This document shows, one piece after another, positions 46,247 to 56,831 of a stretch of 64,000 bases of DNA (the first letter of the stretch is position 1; each line of letters opens with the position of its first letter). The stretch is from [Pasteurella] mairii (GTDB lineage: Bacteria; Pseudomonadota; Gammaproteobacteria; Enterobacterales; Pasteurellaceae), in assembly GCA_900454475.1 (NCBI GenBank), contig UGSS01000002.1:558001-622000 (forward strand), written 5' to 3'. The position numbers and the translations under genes were made by a program. Below the pieces are notes generated by a model. The model ran no database searches. It was not told the origin of the DNA and worked only from the letters and a program-made list of their open reading frames with translations.

Positions 46247-47146
46247 ATGTCAAACAACAGCAGATTACGTATTGCTATGCAAAAATCAGGTCGCTTGAGT
46301 AAAGAATCCCAGGAATTATTAAAACAATGTGGGGTAAAAATCAATTGGAATGAACAGCGCCTCATTGCTTATTCTGAAAATATGCCCATTGATATTCTTC
46401 GCGTACGCGATGACGATATTCCAGGATTGGTTTTTGATGGCGTAGTGGATCTTGGGATTATTGGCGAAAACGTTTTGGAGGAAGAAGAACTTGGACGTTT
46501 GTCAGGCGGAGAAAATGTGCAATACAAGATGTTAAAACGTCTGGAATTCGGCGGTTGTCGCCTTTCCATTGCGGTTCCTCGCGATATGCAATACAACGGA
46601 ATTCAAGATTTAGCCGATGCCCGCATTGCCACCTCCTATCCTAACTTACTTAAACGCTATATGCAAGAAGAGGGCGTTCCTTTTAAAAATTGTTTGCTCA
46701 CCGGTTCCGTTGAAGTGGCGCCGACGGCGGGGCTTGCTAGCGCCATTTGCGATTTAGTGTCATCCGGCGCTACATTAGAGGCGAACGGATTAAAAGAAGT
46801 GGAAGTGATTTATAAATCTAAAGCCTGTTTAATTCAACGTGCAGCAGCACTTTCTGATGAAAAACAAGCGCTTATCGATAAATTATTGACGCGTATCCAA
46901 GGTGTACAACAAGCGGCGGAATCAAAATATATTATGTTGCACGCGCCAAAAGAAAAATTAGAAGAAATCACCGCACTTTTACCAGGCGTGGAAAATCCAA
47001 CCATTTTACCGTTGGCACATGATGGCACTAAAGTCGCGATGCACGTGGTGAGCCAAGAAAATCTGTTCTGGGAAACCATGGAAAAATTGAAAGAAGCCGG
47101 TGCTAGTTCGATTTTAGTGTTGCCAATTGAGAAAATGATGGAATAA
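46247..47146 (+). CDS. hisG: ATP phosphoribosyltransferase
   Basis: First enzyme of histidine synthesis, joining ATP and PRPP; feedback-inhibited by His. At 299 aa it is the long form with a C-terminal regulatory domain (from about 225). Substrate-binding segments are [11 protein letters not shown] and [25 protein letters not shown] (PRPP loop, given by its ends). First structural gene after the attenuator, with AGGAAAAT upstream. An uptake signal is encoded near its 3' end. Confidence 0.97.
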   Translation: MSNNSRLRIAMQKSGRLSKESQELLKQCGVKINWNEQRLIAYSENMPIDILRVRDDDIPGLVFDGVVDLGIIGENVLEEEELGRLSGGENVQYKMLKRLEFGGCRLSIAVPRDMQYNGIQDLADARIATSYPNLLKRYMQEEGVPFKNCLLTGSVEVAPTAGLASAICDLVSSGATLEANGLKEVEVIYKSKACLIQRAAALSDEKQALIDKLLTRIQGVQQAAESKYIMLHAPKEKLEEITALLPGVENPTILPLAHDGTKVAMHVVSQENLFWETMEKLKEAGASSILVLPIEKMME

Positions 47147-47162
47147 AGGGAAGGAAAAAAAT

Positions 47163-48443
47163 ATGCAAACCTTAATTTGGAATACATTAACCGAAACGGA
47201 AAAACAGCAAGCCTTGACGCGACCGGCGATTTCCGCATCAGATGAAATTAAAAGTGCGGTGGAAAATATTGAGAATTTAGTGACAAGTCACGGGGATGCG
47301 GCGTTATTTGAATTAGCGGAAAAATTTGACAAAACAACGCTTGAAAGTTTAGTCGTTTCCGCAACGCAAATTGAGCAAGCCAGTAAGCGCATTCCGGCAG
47401 AATTGAAACAAGCTATTCAACATGCAAAAGCGAATATCGAAACTTTTCACCGTGCGCAGCAAGCGCAAAGCGTGGATATTGAAACGCAAAAAGGCGTGCG
47501 TTGCCAAGTGGTGACACGCCCGATTTCCCGTGTTGGCTTATATATTCCGGGCGGTTCGGCGCCACTGTTTTCGACCGTATTGATGCTTGCTATTCCGGCA
47601 AAAATTGCCGGCTGTAAAAAGATTGTACTTTGTTCACCGCCACCGATTGCCGATGAAATTCTTTATACCGCTAATCTTTGTGGCGTTGAAACGATTTATA
47701 CCGTGGGCGGGGCGCAGGCGATTTTTGCCATGGCAAAAGGTACGAAAACCGTAGTGAAAGTGGATAAAATCTTTGGACCGGGCAATGCGTTTGTGACGGA
47801 AGCGAAACGTCAAGTGGTGCAAAAAGGAACTGCCATTGATATGCCGGCAGGTCCGTCGGAAGTGTTGGTGATTGCGGATGAATTTGCCGATCCGGATTTT
47901 GTAGCAAGTGATTTACTTTCTCAAGCAGAACATGGCGCGGATAGCCAAGTGATTTTGGTCACGCCAAGCCAATCCTTGGCGGAGGCGGTGAATGTGGCAT
48001 TGGAACAACAATTAGCCTCTTTGCCTCGAGCGGAAACTGCGCGTAAAGCTTTATCGCACAGCCGCACATTTATTGCGCAAGATTTGGCGCAAGCGGTGGA
48101 GATCAGTAATCAATATGCGCCGGAACATTTGATTGTACAAACCGAAAATCCGCGCGCTTTATTAGACAGTTTGGATAATGCCGGCTCAATTTTCTTAGGT
48201 GCATACAGCCCGGAAAGTATGGGCGACTATGCTAGCGGAACTAACCATGTTTTGCCAACGTACGGTTACACCAAAACCTATTCCAGCCTTGGTTTAGCGG
48301 ATTTCAGCAAACGCATGACCGTACAAGAACTCTCGCCGCAAGGGTTTAAAGATCTGGCGAAAACGGTGGAATTAATGGCATCTGCCGAACAGTTGGATGC
48401 GCATAAACAGGCGGTGAGTATTCGTTTAGCGAAGCTTGCTTAA
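47163..48443 (+). CDS. hisD: Histidinol dehydrogenase
   Basis: Zinc enzyme oxidising histidinol to histidine in two NAD-dependent steps. Key stretches are [42 protein letters not shown] (zinc Gln/His) and SNQYAPEHL (catalytic Glu-His). The 426 aa are normal. It follows hisG by 16 bp. A strong hairpin lies in the 64-bp gap to hisC. Confidence 0.97.
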   Translation: MQTLIWNTLTETEKQQALTRPAISASDEIKSAVENIENLVTSHGDAALFELAEKFDKTTLESLVVSATQIEQASKRIPAELKQAIQHAKANIETFHRAQQAQSVDIETQKGVRCQVVTRPISRVGLYIPGGSAPLFSTVLMLAIPAKIAGCKKIVLCSPPPIADEILYTANLCGVETIYTVGGAQAIFAMAKGTKTVVKVDKIFGPGNAFVTEAKRQVVQKGTAIDMPAGPSEVLVIADEFADPDFVASDLLSQAEHGADSQVILVTPSQSLAEAVNVALEQQLASLPRAETARKALSHSRTFIAQDLAQAVEISNQYAPEHLIVQTENPRALLDSLDNAGSIFLGAYSPESMGDYASGTNHVLPTYGYTKTYSSLGLADFSKRMTVQELSPQGFKDLAKTVELMASAEQLDAHKQAVSIRLAKLA

Positions 48444-48462
48444 GGGAATGCATGATACTTTA

Positions 48463-48482
48463 CCCCATACGTGAGTATGGGG
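48463..48482 (+). other. Intercistronic hairpin with GTGA tetraloop, hisD-hisC
   Basis: CCCCATAC-GTGA-GTATGGGG is a perfect 8-bp stem capped by a GNRA-type loop. No T run follows, so it is not a normal terminator; RNA processing or stability is more likely. Confidence 0.75.
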
Positions 48483-48489
48483 AATATAA

Positions 48490-49560
<1,071 letters not shown>

Positions 49561-49595
49561 TGGTAGCATGGCTTGTTAGACTTCCAAAAAAATTC

Positions 49596-49605
49596 ACCGC
49601 ACTTT
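49596..49605 (-). repeat. DNA uptake signal sequence
   Basis: ACCGCACTTT in the hisC-hisB gap, inside the transcribed region. Confidence 0.9.
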
Positions 49606-49617
49606 ATGTATATTGAT

Positions 49618-49637
49618 GGTGGGCGACTCAGTCCACC
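49618..49637 (+). other. Intercistronic hairpin, hisC-hisB
   Basis: GGTGGGC-GACTCA-GTCCACC gives 7 bp including one G-T pair, 15 bp before the hisB start. Confidence 0.6.
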
Positions 49638-49652
49638 CTAAGAGGAAACAAA

Positions 49653-50747
49653 ATGACACAACAATCTATTTTATTTATCGACCGTGATGGTACGTTAATT
49701 GATGAGCCGAAAACCGATTTTCAAATTGATCGCCTTGAGAAGCTGAAATTTGAGCCGAATGTAATTCCTGCATTGCTTAAATTAAAACAGAAATACCGTT
49801 TTGTGATGGTGAGCAATCAAGACGGTTTGGGGACGGATTCTTTTCCACAGGAAGATTTTGATAAACCGCATAATGCGATGATGGCGCTGTTTCGCTCGCA
49901 AGGTATTGAATTTGATGAGGTGTTGATTTGCCCGCACAAGCCGGAAGATAACTGCGATTGCCGCAAGCCGAAAACCAAATTATTGCAACGATATATTGAT
50001 GGCAAATGGTTTGATCCGGCAACGAGCTTTGTGATTGGCGATCGTGCGACGGATGTGCAACTGGCGGAAAATTTAGGGATTCGTGCGCTTCAATATCATC
50101 CTGAAAAATTAAATTGGGATTTGATTAGTGAAAAATTGCTGGGAGAGGCGGTGACCAATATTGGTGAGCGTACGCCACGCTATGCGGAAGTGGTGCGTAA
50201 AACCAAAGAAACTGACATCAACGTACAAGTTTGGCTAGATGAAACCGGCGTTAACCAAATCAATACCGGTGTTGGTTTTTTTGATCATATGCTCGATCAA
50301 ATTGCCACTCATGGCGGTTTTAGAATGAATGTGCAATGCAAAGGTGATCTCTGGATTGACGAACATCATACCGTTGAAGATACTGCGCTGGCGTTGGGTA
50401 GCGCGTTAAAACAAGCTATCGGCGATAAACGCGGTATTGCACGTTTTGGTTTTGTTCTCCCAATGGATGAATGCCAAGCGCAATGTGCTATGGATCTTTC
50501 CGGTCGTCCATTTATCAAATTTAAAGCTGCATTTAAACGGGATAAAGTGGGTGATTTCAGTACGGAATTAACCGAACATTTCTTCCAATCTATTGCGTTT
50601 ACTATGCTTGCTACCTTGCATTTGAAAGCTAAAGGTGACAATGATCATCATAAAATTGAAAGTTTGTTTAAAGTATTTGGGCGTACATTAAGACAAGCCA
50701 TTCGTATTGAAGGAAACGAGATGCCAAGTTCGAAAGGGGTACTATGA
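49653..50747 (+). CDS. hisB: Bifunctional histidinol-phosphatase / imidazoleglycerol-phosphate dehydratase
   Basis: The N-terminal HAD phosphatase (about 1-165) has [10 protein letters not shown] and the zinc ligands [14 protein letters not shown]; the C-terminal dehydratase has [14 protein letters not shown] and [13 protein letters not shown]. The 364-aa fusion is typical of gammaproteobacteria. It is the last his gene present: hisH, hisA, hisF and hisI, which follow in E. coli and H. influenzae, are not here. The stop codon overlaps an ATG of a 20-codon ORF of no known relation. Confidence 0.97.
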   Translation: MTQQSILFIDRDGTLIDEPKTDFQIDRLEKLKFEPNVIPALLKLKQKYRFVMVSNQDGLGTDSFPQEDFDKPHNAMMALFRSQGIEFDEVLICPHKPEDNCDCRKPKTKLLQRYIDGKWFDPATSFVIGDRATDVQLAENLGIRALQYHPEKLNWDLISEKLLGEAVTNIGERTPRYAEVVRKTKETDINVQVWLDETGVNQINTGVGFFDHMLDQIATHGGFRMNVQCKGDLWIDEHHTVEDTALALGSALKQAIGDKRGIARFGFVLPMDECQAQCAMDLSGRPFIKFKAAFKRDKVGDFSTELTEHFFQSIAFTMLATLHLKAKGDNDHHKIESLFKVFGRTLRQAIRIEGNEMPSSKGVL

Positions 50748-50899
50748 TTTTTGTTCTAGAAACAAAGAGAACAGTAGGTTTTAAAGGGGGTAATATTTTT
50801 GCTTAGCAAGCGTTATGAAAAATTAAAGATATTTCATTTTGCCATTTTTCTGTTTCAAGCATAAAATATGCTTATTTTTAGTTTTCATAGAAGAGAGTT
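50748..50899 (+). other. hisB-cmk gap with hairpin
   Basis: Contains a 20-codon ORF (50744-50806) that starts in an ATGA overlap with hisB, and an A/T-rich hairpin AAGCATA/TATGCTT (50857-50873) followed by ATTTTTA. The hairpin may end the shortened his transcript. No hisH sequence could be recognised. Confidence 0.5.
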
Positions 50900-51586
50900 A
50901 TGCAAAAACGTGTCATTATTACAGTAGATGGTCCAAGCGGCGCGGGAAAAGGGACGCTTTGTTATGCGTTAGCAGAAAAATTGGGCTTTGAATTATTAGA
51001 CAGTGGCGCGATTTATCGAGTAACCGCTTTGGCGGCGCTAAAAAGTGCGGTCGATTTAAGTGATGAAATGGCGTTAGAGCAATTGGCGAAAAATTTGGCT
51101 ATTCAATTTGTGCCGCAAAATGGGGAAGTGCAAATTGTGTTGAACGGGGAGAATGTCAGCCAACAAATTCGTACCCAAGATGTGGCGGAAGCGGCGTCAA
51201 AAGTGGCGGTGTTTTCACGGGTGAGAACCGCGTTATTACAAGTGCAACAAGACTTCGCTGAGAAAGGGAAGGGATTGATTGCTGATGGGCGAGATATGGG
51301 AACGGTTGTCTTTCCTGCGGCGCAAGTCAAGCTGTTTTTAGATGCCAGCGCGGAAGAAAGAGCGAAAAGACGTTATAAACAGTTGCAAAATAACGGGATT
51401 AGTGGTAACTTTGCACAGATTTTGTCCGAGATTAAAGCGCGTGATTTCCGCGATAGAAATCGCGAGGTGGCGCCACTGAAACCGGCAGAAGATGCGTTAC
51501 TTCTTGACAGTACTGCATTAAGTATTGATGAGGTGATTGCTCAAGCTTTCTCTTATATCAGACAACGTCTTGATATTACAGCTTAA
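50900..51586 (+). CDS. cmk: Cytidylate kinase
   Basis: Phosphorylates CMP and dCMP. The P-loop is [11 protein letters not shown] at 10-20, DSGAIYR follows, and [12 protein letters not shown] lies at about 131. The lid region [10 protein letters not shown] and [13 protein letters not shown] are typical. It has 228 aa and precedes rpsA as in most gammaproteobacteria. An uptake signal is in the coding region at about 51042-51051. Confidence 0.96.
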   Translation: MQKRVIITVDGPSGAGKGTLCYALAEKLGFELLDSGAIYRVTALAALKSAVDLSDEMALEQLAKNLAIQFVPQNGEVQIVLNGENVSQQIRTQDVAEAASKVAVFSRVRTALLQVQQDFAEKGKGLIADGRDMGTVVFPAAQVKLFLDASAEERAKRRYKQLQNNGISGNFAQILSEIKARDFRDRNREVAPLKPAEDALLLDSTALSIDEVIAQAFSYIRQRLDITA

Positions 51587-51598
51587 ATTATGTAACTC

Positions 51599-51660
51599 GT
51601 TTGTTCATGGAGCGAATAAACTTTTATTATCAGCCCCACTTTTTGATGGATAAGAAGTGG
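51599..51660 (+). promoter_or_regulatory. rpsA leader with two hairpins exposing GGA
   Basis: Hairpin 1 pairs GTTTGTTC with GAATAAAC around ATGGAGC (51599-51621). Hairpin 2 pairs CCACTTTTTG with TAAGAAGTGG around ATGGA (51636-51660). The E. coli rpsA leader uses hairpins with GGA in the loop, and no strong Shine-Dalgarno, to allow S1 autogenous control. No strong ribosome site precedes this rpsA either. Confidence 0.7.
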
Positions 51661-51691
51661 ACGTTATTAACTTAAATTTAGAAGATTAATT

Positions 51692-53335
51692 ATGTCAGAA
51701 TCTTTTGCTCAACTATTTGAAGAATCATTAAAAGACCTTGAAACCCGTTTAGGTTCTATCGTTAACGGTACCGTTGTTGCTATTGAAAAAGGCTTCGTGT
51801 ATGTAGATGCCGGTTTGAAATCTGAAGCGCGTATTCCTGCTGAAGAATTCCAAAATGCACAAGGCGAATTAGACGTTAAAGTAGGCGATGTGATCAATGT
51901 TGCCTTAGACGCAGTAGAAGACGGTTACGGTGAAACTAAACTTTCTCGTGAAAAAGCAGTTCGTCACGAATCTTGGATCGAGTTAGAAAAAGCATACGAA
52001 GAACAAGCTACAGTAGTAGGTTTAATCAACGGTAAAGTGAAAGGCGGTTTCACAGTTGAGTTAAACGGTGTTCGTGCATTCTTACCGGGTTCATTAGTCG
52101 ATACCCGTCCTGTACGTGATACCTTACACCTTGAAGGTAAAGAATTAGAATTTAAAGTGATCAAACTTGATCAAAAACGCAATAATGTGGTCGTTTCACG
52201 TCGTGCGGTAATTGAATCTGAAAGCAGCCAAGATCGTGAAGCACTTTTAGCAAATCTTGCTGAAGGTTCTGAAGTAACTGGTACTGTCAAAAACTTAACA
52301 GACTACGGTGCGTTCGTCGATCTAGGTGGTGTTGATGGTTTATTACATATCACTGATATGGCGTGGAAACGTGTTAAACATCCAAGTGAAATCGTGAATG
52401 TAGGTGATGAAATCACTGTTAAAGTATTGAAATTCGACAAAGATCGTACTCGTGTGTCTTTAGGCTTAAAACAATTAGGTCAAGATCCTTGGGTTGCAAT
52501 TGCTGAAAATCATCCAGTTAACAGCAAATTAACTGGTAAAGTGACTAACTTAACTGATTATGGTTGTTTCGTTGAAATTTTAGATGGTGTTGAAGGTTTA
52601 GTACATGTTTCTGAAATGGATTGGACCAACAAAAATATTCATCCATCTAAAGTAGTAAGTTTAGGCGATATTGTTGATGTAATAGTATTAGAAATTGATG
52701 AAGAGCGTCGTCGTATTTCTTTAGGGTTAAAACAATGTAAACCTAACCCATGGCTACAATTTGCCGAAACTCACAATAAAGGTGACAAAGTTTCCGGTAA
52801 AATCAAATCTATTACTGATTTTGGTATTTTCATTGGTCTTGAAGGTGGAATTGACGGTTTAGTTCATTTATCTGATATTTCTTGGAATATGCCAGGCGAA
52901 GAAGCTGTTCGTACCTACAAAAAAGGTGATGAAGTTTCTGCAGTAGTTTTACAAGTGGATTCAGCAAAAGAACGTATTTCTTTAGGCATCAAACAACTTG
53001 AAGAAGATCCGTTTAACAACTTTGTTGCAGTAAATAAAAAAGGTGCAGTATTAAGTGCTAAAGTTGTTGAATCTGATAGCAAAGGTGCGAAAGTTGAATT
53101 AGACCACGGTGTAGAAGGCTATATCCGTGCATCTGATTTAACAGAAGAAGTGGCTGTAGGTGATGTGGTTGAAGCGAAATATACTGGAGTAGATCGCAAA
53201 GCACGTATCGTTCACTTATCTGTAAAAGCGAAAGATCAAGCAGAAGAAGCCGCAGCAGTTGCAAATGTGAATAAAGAAGAAATTGCTATTCCAAATGCAA
53301 TGGCTGAAGCTTTCAAAGCAGCTAAAGGTGAATAA
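51692..53335 (+). CDS. rpsA: 30S ribosomal protein S1
   Basis: Binds mRNA and carries it to the ribosome. It contains six S1 OB-fold repeats (starting near residues 20, 105, 190, 275, 362 and 450); repeats 3 to 6 share GLVHVSEM-like and RISLGLKQ-like motifs. The 547 aa are ten fewer than in E. coli. Codon use is strongly biased toward T/A-ending common codons, which fits high expression, and no uptake signal is inside. Its leader is structured as described separately. Confidence 0.98.
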   Translation: MSESFAQLFEESLKDLETRLGSIVNGTVVAIEKGFVYVDAGLKSEARIPAEEFQNAQGELDVKVGDVINVALDAVEDGYGETKLSREKAVRHESWIELEKAYEEQATVVGLINGKVKGGFTVELNGVRAFLPGSLVDTRPVRDTLHLEGKELEFKVIKLDQKRNNVVVSRRAVIESESSQDREALLANLAEGSEVTGTVKNLTDYGAFVDLGGVDGLLHITDMAWKRVKHPSEIVNVGDEITVKVLKFDKDRTRVSLGLKQLGQDPWVAIAENHPVNSKLTGKVTNLTDYGCFVEILDGVEGLVHVSEMDWTNKNIHPSKVVSLGDIVDVIVLEIDEERRRISLGLKQCKPNPWLQFAETHNKGDKVSGKIKSITDFGIFIGLEGGIDGLVHLSDISWNMPGEEAVRTYKKGDEVSAVVLQVDSAKERISLGIKQLEEDPFNNFVAVNKKGAVLSAKVVESDSKGAKVELDHGVEGYIRASDLTEEVAVGDVVEAKYTGVDRKARIVHLSVKAKDQAEEAAAVANVNKEEIAIPNAMAEAFKAAKGE

Positions 53336-53349
53336 TTAATTCCCTTGTA

Positions 53350-53375
53350 GTTGGTGCGGAGATTTCCGCACCAAC
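53350..53375 (+). other. Perfect hairpin between rpsA and ihfB
   Basis: GTTGGTGCGGA pairs fully with TCCGCACCAAC over a GATT loop. There is no T run after it. Likely an attenuator-like or RNA-processing element that separates abundant rpsA mRNA from ihfB. Confidence 0.7.
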
Positions 53376-53406
53376 CTATATGGCGTAAAGTTAGGAGAAA
53401 GAGAAT

Positions 53407-53691
53407 ATGACTAAGTCAGAGCTGATTGAAAATTTAATTCAAAAAAATCCAACAATATCAGTAAAAGATGTGGAAGTTGCGGTAAAGGATATTTTAGAGC
53501 AAATGTCATATACTTTAGAGAAAGGCGATCGCATTGAAGTGCGCGGATTTGGCAGTTTTTCCTTACATTTTCGTCAACCTCGAGTCGGGCGTAATCCGAA
53601 AACAGGCGATCAGGTTAAATTAGAAGCCAAAAGTGTACCCCACTTTAAGGCGGGTAAAGAACTTAGAGAACGTGTTGACGCTCAATCATAA
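53407..53691 (+). CDS. ihfB: Integration host factor subunit beta
   Basis: DNA-bending protein that pairs with IHF alpha. At 94 aa it shows the HU/IHF signature [21 protein letters not shown], with the DNA-intercalating Pro in RNPKTG. AGGAGAAAG is a strong ribosome site. It follows rpsA, the conserved location, and is ended by a good terminator. Confidence 0.97.
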   Translation: MTKSELIENLIQKNPTISVKDVEVAVKDILEQMSYTLEKGDRIEVRGFGSFSLHFRQPRVGRNPKTGDQVKLEAKSVPHFKAGKELRERVDAQS

Positions 53692-53710
53692 TTTGCTTTT
53701 TACTAACAAT

Positions 53711-53735
53711 AACGACACTTTAAGTGTCGTTTTTT
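53711..53735 (+). terminator. Rho-independent terminator after ihfB
   Basis: ACGACACT and AGTGTCGT pair over a short loop and are followed by TTTTTT. Confidence 0.9.
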
Positions 53736-53794
53736 ATAGTAAAATTTGGCATAATGATACCTGTTTTGTATTCTAAGAAGGATAGAAGAATAGT

Positions 53795-54091
53795 ATGATC
53801 AGATACATTTTAGGATTTATCGTATTATTGGCGGTGGTGCTTGTGGCGATCACGATTGGAGCAAATAACGATCAAGTGATCAGTTTCAATTATATCGTCG
53901 CGCAAAGCGAATTTCAGCTTTCTACATTGGTTGCCATTTTATTTGGTTTAGGATTAATTTTGGGTTGGTTGATCACCGGATTATTTTACCTAAAATTAAA
54001 ATTGAAAAATCTTTCTTTAACTCGTCAAATTAAGCGTCAAACTTTACAAATTAACGAATTAACGACAAGTCGAGATAAGGCAGCACAGTAA
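53795..54091 (+). CDS. lapA: LapA-family inner membrane protein (YciS)
   Basis: Small membrane protein which with LapB helps control lipopolysaccharide assembly through LpxC turnover. Two helices (about 3-22 and 42-66) flank a short NNDQVISFNYI loop; the C-terminus is a basic coiled coil. 98 aa. The stop overlaps the lapB start by one base. Confidence 0.9.
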   Translation: MIRYILGFIVLLAVVLVAITIGANNDQVISFNYIVAQSEFQLSTLVAILFGLGLILGWLITGLFYLKLKLKNLSLTRQIKRQTLQINELTTSRDKAAQ

Positions 54092-55278
54092 TGCTTGAAT
54101 TGCTCTTTTTACTTTTGCCTATTGCTGCTGCTTACGGTTGGTATATGGGGCATCGTAGTGCAAAAAGAGATCAAGATGATGTTAGTAATAAACTTTCTCG
54201 TGACTATGTGACAGGGGTTAATCTTCTTTTGTCAAATCAACCTGATAAGGCGGTTGATTTGTTTTTGAATATGTTGCAAAAACAAGAAGAAGAAAACAAA
54301 ATCGAAAGCCATTCTCAATTTGAAGCAGAATTAACGCTAGGAAATTTATACCGTTCACGCGGTGAAGTGGATAAAGCCTTGCGTATTCACCAAGCTTTAG
54401 AACGTAGTCCAAATTATTCTTTTGAACAAAAACTATTAGCAAAACAACAACTTGCCAAAGATTTTATGGCGGTTGGTTTTTTTGATCGTGCTGAAAATTT
54501 TTATATTGCTTTAGTGGATGAACCGGAGTTTGCTGAAAATGCGTTACAGCAATTAGCGGTGATTTATCAAAAAACGAAAGAGTGGAAAAAAGCGATTAAT
54601 GTGGCGGAGAAATTGGCTAAAATCTCGCATATCGCCAATAATGTGGAATTGGCACATTATTACTGCGAATATTCTTTAAGCATTTCGCATATCAATAAAG
54701 AAAAAGCAAAAGCCCTGTTACAAAAAGCCTTGGAGGTGTCGCCAACTTGTGTTCGCGCCTCGATTTTATTAGCCGAGTGTTTTATTGCCGAGCAAGATTA
54801 TCAAAGTGCGGTCAGAAATTTAGAAAATGTTTTAACGCAAAATGCAGATTATGTTAGTGAGATTTTGCCTTCGTTGAAATATTGCTATGAACAATTGGCG
54901 CAATTAGATAATTTTGAATTATTTTTAATTAAAGCGAGCAGTTGTAACGATAGTGACGTGGATTTAGCATTAGTGGATTTGATTGCGAAAAAAGACGGAA
55001 TCTCTGCCGCACAAGGCAAGCTCTACCAACGTTTGACACAAAATCCGAGTACCTTTTTGTTCCATCGCTTTATTCAGTACCAAATTGATACTGCCGAACA
55101 AGGGCGGGCAAAAGAGAGTTTGATTTTATTACATAAAATGGTGGGTGAGCGCATCAAACAAGGATTTGATTATCGTTGTACCAACTGCGGTTATCAAACC
55201 CATAAATTAGTTTGGTGTTGTCCGTCTTGTCGTCAATGGGAAAGTATCAAACCGATTCGTGGAATTGAGCATAATTAA
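54091..55278 (+). CDS. lapB: Lipopolysaccharide assembly protein B (YciM)
   Basis: Membrane-anchored TPR protein that passes LpxC to FtsH and so limits lipid A synthesis. The N-terminal helix (1-19) is followed by about nine TPR units. The C-terminal rubredoxin-like knuckle has CTNCGYQTH and CCPSCRQW. The 395 aa are six more than in E. coli. It is in the lapA-lapB-pyrF-yciH order of enteric bacteria; an uptake signal lies inside at about 54803. Confidence 0.95.
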   Translation: MLELLFLLLPIAAAYGWYMGHRSAKRDQDDVSNKLSRDYVTGVNLLLSNQPDKAVDLFLNMLQKQEEENKIESHSQFEAELTLGNLYRSRGEVDKALRIHQALERSPNYSFEQKLLAKQQLAKDFMAVGFFDRAENFYIALVDEPEFAENALQQLAVIYQKTKEWKKAINVAEKLAKISHIANNVELAHYYCEYSLSISHINKEKAKALLQKALEVSPTCVRASILLAECFIAEQDYQSAVRNLENVLTQNADYVSEILPSLKYCYEQLAQLDNFELFLIKASSCNDSDVDLALVDLIAKKDGISAAQGKLYQRLTQNPSTFLFHRFIQYQIDTAEQGRAKESLILLHKMVGERIKQGFDYRCTNCGYQTHKLVWCCPSCRQWESIKPIRGIEHN

Positions 55279-55293
55279 TGAGAGGAAAATAAT

Positions 55294-55989
55294 ATGAGCA
55301 GCAAAATTATCGTTGCACTGGATTACGAAAAAGAAGAGCAAGCCTTGGCATTAGTAGATCAAATTGATCCGCAATTATGTCGTTTAAAAGTAGGTAAAGA
55401 AATGTTTACAACATTGGGAACCCAGTTTGTTAAACAACTTCATCAACGTAATTTTGATGTATTTTTAGATTTGAAATTCCACGATATTCCGAATACGGTC
55501 GCAAGAGCGGTCAGATCTGCCGCTGATTTGGGAGTATGGATGGTGGATTTACACGCCAGCGGTGGCTTACACATGATGGAAGAGGCGAAAAAAATTCTTG
55601 AACCTTATGGTAAAGATGCGCCGATTTTAATTAGTGTTACTGTACTTACCAGTATGGAAGATTTAGATTTATTACAAATCGGTATTAATGCATCACCAAT
55701 GGAACAGGTCATTCGTTTGGCGAGATTAAGCCAACGTGCCGGTTTAGATGGGGTGGTTTGTTCGCCACAAGAAGTGGAAATTTTACGTGCGGAATGCGGA
55801 AAAGATTTCAAATTAGTGACGCCAGGCATTCGCCCAATTGGTAGCGATTTTGGTGATCAACGCCGCGTGATGACGCCAAACGCAGCAATTCAATCGGGTT
55901 CTGATTATTTAGTCATCGGTCGTCCGATTACGCAAGCAGATAATCCGGCGGAAGTATTACGCGCGATTAATGCTTCTATTACTGACTAA
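55294..55989 (+). CDS. pyrF: Orotidine 5'-phosphate decarboxylase
   Basis: Last step of UMP synthesis. The catalytic motif is [14 protein letters not shown] (Asp-Lys-Asp), with the phosphate-site stretch [14 protein letters not shown]. At 231 aa it is normal. It starts 15 bp after lapB, with AGAGGAAAA as ribosome site. Confidence 0.97.
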   Translation: MSSKIIVALDYEKEEQALALVDQIDPQLCRLKVGKEMFTTLGTQFVKQLHQRNFDVFLDLKFHDIPNTVARAVRSAADLGVWMVDLHASGGLHMMEEAKKILEPYGKDAPILISVTVLTSMEDLDLLQIGINASPMEQVIRLARLSQRAGLDGVVCSPQEVEILRAECGKDFKLVTPGIRPIGSDFGDQRRVMTPNAAIQSGSDYLVIGRPITQADNPAEVLRAINASITD

Positions 55990-56005
55990 TTGAATTGAGG
56001 AAATC

Positions 56006-56326
56006 ATGTCAGAAAGTGTATTGGTTTATTCCACCGAAAGCGGCAAAATAAAAGCAGCACCGCAACCGGCAGCACGTCCAAAGGGCGACGGTATTGTGCG
56101 CATTCAGCGCCAAACTAGCGGTCGTAAAGGCAGTGGCGTGTGTGTGATCAATGGATTGGATTTACCGGAAGCCGAGTTGAAACAACTGGCTGCTGAACTG
56201 AAAAAACGTTGCGGATGCGGCGGTGCGGTAAAAGGCGGTGAGATTGAAATTCAAAGCGATAAAAGGGAATTGCTGAAACAGTTGTTGGAACAGAAAGGCT
56301 TTAAAGTGAAATTGGCTGGCGGCTAA
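56006..56326 (+). CDS. yciH: SUI1/eIF1-family protein YciH
   Basis: Small homologue of eukaryotic eIF1 that affects initiation fidelity in E. coli. Key stretches are RIQRQTSGRKGSGVCVI and LKKRCGCGGAVKGGEIEIQ. 106 aa, 16 bp after pyrF; last gene of the operon. Confidence 0.93.
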   Translation: MSESVLVYSTESGKIKAAPQPAARPKGDGIVRIQRQTSGRKGSGVCVINGLDLPEAELKQLAAELKKRCGCGGAVKGGEIEIQSDKRELLKQLLEQKGFKVKLAGG

Positions 56327-56364
56327 GAAAGTTTGCCACAATTTTATGTGGCGAAGCTGAAATA

Positions 56365-56407
56365 AAAAATGTTTGTAGGGTGACTTACAAACATTTTTGT
56401 TTTTTAG
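56365..56407. terminator. Bidirectional terminator between yciH and the SirB2-like gene
   Basis: AAAAATGTTTGTA pairs perfectly with TACAAACATTTTT over an 8-nt loop and is followed by a T-rich stretch. The A run on its left gives a T run on the minus strand. A second short repeat GCCACA/TGTGGC (near 56334-56352) precedes it. Confidence 0.88.
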
Positions 56408-56415
56408 GGAAAATT

Positions 56416-56769
56416 TTAGTGGAAAAATCCCACTAAACCTGCCAAGGTGAAGCTGACAAGCGCGAGTATAAAATGGGTTGATTTAGGTTGTATGTCATTT
56501 TTGCCGAAAAATTTAGCTGCGAAAATAATATATAATATCAATAAGGCAATTTTAATGAGCCCCCATGGCGGTACATGAAAACCAAACATGGCGATAATGC
56601 CCACGCCACTTAAAATCAATAAGGTATCACTTAAGTGCGGTAGAATTTTCAGCAGTTTTACCGCCCGCCAATTTTTGTCGGACAATTGCATTACGCCACG
56701 AATAAGCAGTAACAATAAACTGACAATAGCGCAAATAAGATGCACATAAACAAGTAAGGAAATTGACAT
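56416..56769 (-). CDS. SirB2-family membrane protein
   Basis: Small integral membrane protein with four predicted helices (about 5-25, 42-62, 66-88 and 97-116). LLRGVMQ-like LLIRGVMQL and LPHLSDTLLILSG are family features. 117 aa. It follows gyrA by 62 bp on the same strand. Function not established. Confidence 0.8.
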   Translation of the reverse strand: MSISLLVYVHLICAIVSLLLLLIRGVMQLSDKNWRAVKLLKILPHLSDTLLILSGVGIIAMFGFHVPPWGLIKIALLILYIIFAAKFFGKNDIQPKSTHFILALVSFTLAGLVGFFH

Positions 56770-56831
56770 ATTTAACCCAAGTTTTAAAGAGAAAAACGGT
56801 TAGCGCAAGGCTAACCGTAGATAAAAAGTGA

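Noticed and set aside
50748-50899. Degraded hisH after hisB
   Set aside because: No glutaminase motif (such as GICLGMQ) or similarity in any frame of this gap.
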